Below, piece by piece: positions 61,834-64,000 of a DNA stretch of 64,000 nucleotides. This DNA is from Chlorobiaceae bacterium. Its GTDB lineage: Bacteria > Bacteroidota > Chlorobiia > Chlorobiales > Chlorobiaceae. The notes beneath the pieces were generated by a model. That model made no database searches, had not been told where the DNA came from, and worked only from the letters and a program-made list of their open reading frames with translations. The DNA is taken from positions 1 through 64,000 of the forward strand of contig JAAXWO010000009.1 in assembly GCA_013334965.1 (NCBI GenBank), written 5' to 3'. A program made the translations under genes and the position numbers. Numbering within the stretch: the stretch's first letter is position 1; every line of letters starts with the position of its first letter.

Positions 61834-62952
61834 ATGACCTCCAATTCGACTGACCTGTTAAGACCGGACGATGAAGCGTTCATGAAACGCTGCCTTGAGC
61901 TTGGCCTGAAAGGTGAAGGACGGGTCGCTCCCAACCCTATGGTCGGTTCGGTGGTCGTTCACCGGGGCCGGATCATAGGCGAGGGGTGGCATGAGCGTTA
62001 CGGAGGGCCGCACGCAGAGGTCAATGCCATCGGGTCTGTCCTGGAGACGGAGCTTCTGCCGGAATCGACGCTCTACGTGAACCTCGAACCCTGTTCTCAT
62101 TTCGGCAAGACCCCACCGTGCGCCGACCTGATCGTTTCAAGGAACATTCCCAGGGTGGTCGTCGGATGCCTTGACCCGAATGAGAAGGTTTCCGGACGAG
62201 GGATCGCCAGGCTCGAAGAGGCAGGTGTCAGGGTGACGATTGGCGTGCTCGGCGCCGACTCGGAGAAGCTCAACGAAGCGTTCATGACCAGCCATCGCAA
62301 AGGAAGGCCGTTTGTGGCCCTCAAGACAGCCCAGACCCTCGATGGCCGCATCGCCACGGTGATGGGTTTGTCGAAATGGATTACCGGCCAGGAGTCGAGG
62401 AGGGAGGTGCATCGGCTTCGGAGCCGTTACGATGCCGTTATGTGCGGTGCGTCGACGGTTATGGCTGACGACGCCGAACTTACGGTGCGTCACTGCGAAG
62501 GCAGGCAGCCTCTCAGGGTTCTCCTTGATCGCAGGCTGCAGGTGCCGATTGAGTCAAGGATATACAATGGTGAAGCGAAGACCATCGTTTTCGCGGCACG
62601 GAGTGAGGCGGACCCTTGCCTGGTCAACAGGTTCGAGGAGCGGGGCGTCGAGGTCGTGACGGTTGGGGAGTCCGGCGGCAGCCTCGATCTCGGCGAAGTG
62701 TTTGCCGAACTCCACCGGCGGCAGGTGCTCTCAGTGATGGTGGAGGGCGGGAGCCGTCTTTCGGCTTCGCTGGTGAGGGCTGGCCTCGTCGATAAATATT
62801 ATGTGTTCATCGCGCCGAAACTGTTCGGCGGCGATGGGCTGGCACCCTTCGCTTCGCTTGATGTAGTCCATCCCGGCCAGCCGGTCAGGATGAGGTTCGC
62901 CGGTTGTACCATGTTCGGGGAGGATCTCATGGTGGAAGCATATTCCATCTGA
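61834..62952 (+). CDS. ribD: Bifunctional riboflavin biosynthesis deaminase/reductase
   Basis: A 372-aa fusion of the two early riboflavin steps. The N-terminal deaminase domain (about 15-150) has the zinc motif PHAEVNAI and CxxxGKTPPC in NLEPCSHFGKTPPC. The C-terminal reductase domain (about 150-372) starts RPFVALKTAQTLDGRIATV and has VEGGSRLSASLVRAGLVDKY. The start MTSNSTDLLRPDDEAFMKRC is 12 bp after the dCMP deaminase stop. The two deaminases share the fold, an interesting pairing of related genes. Other rib genes are not in the window. Confidence 0.95.
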   Translation: MTSNSTDLLRPDDEAFMKRCLELGLKGEGRVAPNPMVGSVVVHRGRIIGEGWHERYGGPHAEVNAIGSVLETELLPESTLYVNLEPCSHFGKTPPCADLIVSRNIPRVVVGCLDPNEKVSGRGIARLEEAGVRVTIGVLGADSEKLNEAFMTSHRKGRPFVALKTAQTLDGRIATVMGLSKWITGQESRREVHRLRSRYDAVMCGASTVMADDAELTVRHCEGRQPLRVLLDRRLQVPIESRIYNGEAKTIVFAARSEADPCLVNRFEERGVEVVTVGESGGSLDLGEVFAELHRRQVLSVMVEGGSRLSASLVRAGLVDKYYVFIAPKLFGGDGLAPFASLDVVHPGQPVRMRFAGCTMFGEDLMVEAYSI

Positions 62953-63054
62953 CGTACCAGTCGAAATTCACAATAGATAATCTGTATCCATATGTCACCG
63001 TTATTCAGGAAAGGGTACGGCACTAAAAGCAAACACTCTTTTTCCGGGGGGTTC

Positions 63055-63456
63055 ATGAACAATAACGACCTTGGCAAACTTCTGCTTCGACTGTGTGTCG
63101 GGGGGTTGATGATGTTTCACGGAGTACACAAGCTGATTCACGGTTACGGGTTCATCGGGGCGAAGCTCAAGGCCGCCGGTCTGCCAGAACTGCTTGTCGC
63201 AGGCGTTCCCATCGGTGAAGTCGTGGCTCCGATGCTTATCGTGCTGGGTCTGTACACCCGCCCGGCAGCCCTGATTGAGGCGGTTCTCATGGCCATGGCT
63301 GTCTGGCTCGTCCACATGGGCCAGCTTACGGCGCTCACCGAGCAGGGCGGTTACGCTCTTGAGCTTCAGGCATTCTATTTTCTTGGCTCACTTGCGGTTT
63401 TTTTCCTGGGAGCAGGCCGTTACAGCATGTCGAGAGGCGTCGGACAGTGGAACTGA
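63055..63456 (+). CDS. DoxX family membrane protein
   Basis: 133 aa from [20 protein letters not shown] at 63055, with GGGGGG about 4 bases upstream. Four hydrophobic segments fit the DoxX/thiosulfate:quinone-reductase-like family: [58 protein letters not shown] and [19 protein letters not shown]. The HGVHKLIHG entrance is typical. Members include TQO subunits, but single DoxX genes usually have no defined role. In a sulfur oxidiser thiosulfate use is possible but unproven. Confidence 0.85.
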   Translation: MNNNDLGKLLLRLCVGGLMMFHGVHKLIHGYGFIGAKLKAAGLPELLVAGVPIGEVVAPMLIVLGLYTRPAALIEAVLMAMAVWLVHMGQLTALTEQGGYALELQAFYFLGSLAVFFLGAGRYSMSRGVGQWN

Positions 63457-63478
63457 ACGCAACGATAATTCAGTCTGT

Positions 63479-64000
63479 ATGATGAATATGAATTCCGGAA
63501 CCCCTGTTTTCGAGTTCAGGAAGGTGAGCGCATACCGTGGAGGGACGAAGGTGTTCGACGGTATCGATCTCTGCATCGAGCGGGGGGCGAACACGGCCAT
63601 TCTCGGTCCGAACGGTTCCGGGAAATCGACCCTGATCAAGCTGCTGACACGTGAAATCTATTCCGTCCACTCTCCGGAGAGCTCTCTGCTGGTATATGGC
63701 CGCGACCGCTGGAATGTCGAGGAGCTGCGTTCACGAATGGGGATTGTATCCAATGACCTGCAACAGGATTACGGTCGCCATGCCAGGGGAAGGGAGGTGA
63801 TTTTGTCCGGATATTATTCGAGCATCGACATTTGGCCTCACCAGCAGTTCACGCCGGTTGAGCTTGCCCAGGCTGAAGCGTTGATGCAGGAGCTGGGAAT
63901 TGCCGACCTTGCTGAGCGAAAGTATGGAAAGATGTCGACCGGACAGCAGCGCCGGTTCCTTCTCGGGCGCGCCCTGGTGCACGCTCCCGAAGCCCTGCTG
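63479..64000 (+). CDS. ABC transporter ATP-binding protein, N-terminal part (runs off right edge)
   Basis: The first 174 codons are open from the ATG at 63479 (MMNMNSGTPVFEFRKVSAYR) to the window end. Walker A GPNGSGKST is near residue 47, a Q-loop-like GIVSNDLQQDY follows, and the signature is MSTGQQRRFLLGRALV; Walker B would start right at the edge (EALL). The single-domain form with SNDLQQ resembles the ModF/YlmA-like group of soluble ABC ATPases. It starts 22 bp after the DoxX stop. Substrate and partners lie outside the window. Confidence 0.85.
   Translation, partial: MMNMNSGTPVFEFRKVSAYRGGTKVFDGIDLCIERGANTAILGPNGSGKSTLIKLLTREIYSVHSPESSLLVYGRDRWNVEELRSRMGIVSNDLQQDYGRHARGREVILSGYYSSIDIWPHQQFTPVELAQAEALMQELGIADLAERKYGKMSTGQQRRFLLGRALVHAPEALL

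Overview
The window looks like chromosomal DNA of a green sulfur bacterium (phylum Chlorobi/Chlorobiota). The best single pointer is a structured leader upstream of a metK-ahcY pair, which is the setting of the SAM-Chlorobi RNA motif. Supporting signs are moderately high GC, weak Shine-Dalgarno sites on many genes, a Bacteroidetes/Chlorobi-style promoter before metK, and a NifO-like (nitrogenase-associated) protein. No prophage, insertion sequence, integrase or CRISPR array was found, and gene density is that of an ordinary chromosome.

1-14.5 kb is largely sulfur and one-carbon metabolism. It holds the start of cysK; a minus-strand operon of a carbon-monoxide-dehydrogenase-like protein (cooS) with a complete nitrate/sulfonate-type ABC transporter; a NarL-type regulator; metY with a DUF4395 membrane protein; and a SAM-I riboswitch driving a cystathionine gamma-synthase-type enzyme. 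Alanine dehydrogenase, a YgjP-type protease, a PPC-domain protein, TspO and a NifO-like protein follow. A 43-bp block with a central dyad is repeated upstream of both cysK and cooS (39 of 43 bases identical), so the two units probably share a regulator.

14.5-30 kb holds a SulP transporter, rubrerythrin, a Kef-type antiporter, trpF, tRNA-Gln, the metK-ahcY operon with its RNA leader, a phosphate/arsenate-flavoured group (pstS, arsC, secreted phosphoesterase), HNH nuclease, nucleotidyltransferase and Nudix genes.

30-38.5 kb is housekeeping: a tRNA Pro-Arg-His-Glu cluster, pheT, a coiled-coil protein, zapA, a 6S RNA candidate and RNase Y, then a 72-bp tandem-repeat region, hisB, DUF2905, secG and tRNA-Lys.

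39-56 kb holds an outer-membrane barrel, a CAT-like acetyltransferase, two divergent PAS hybrid histidine kinases, and a Cus/Czc-type metal efflux operon (cusCBA plus a cupredoxin-like protein). An NtrC-type two-component pair sits directly upstream; the DNA between them carries a near-consensus sigma-54 promoter and paired GAATATTC boxes.

56-64 kb holds an LptF/G permease, an acyl-CoA thioesterase, an NFACT/RqcH protein next to a heptamer repeat tract, dCMP deaminase, ribD, DoxX and a truncated ABC ATPase at the right edge.

The most unusual items are the cooS-like gene (one conserved C-cluster cysteine is Asp, and the C-terminus is a His-rich tail), its operator shared with cysK, the twin TTAACAATTGTTAA palindromes, an unassigned foldable RNA before pstS, and the sigma-54 control of metal efflux.
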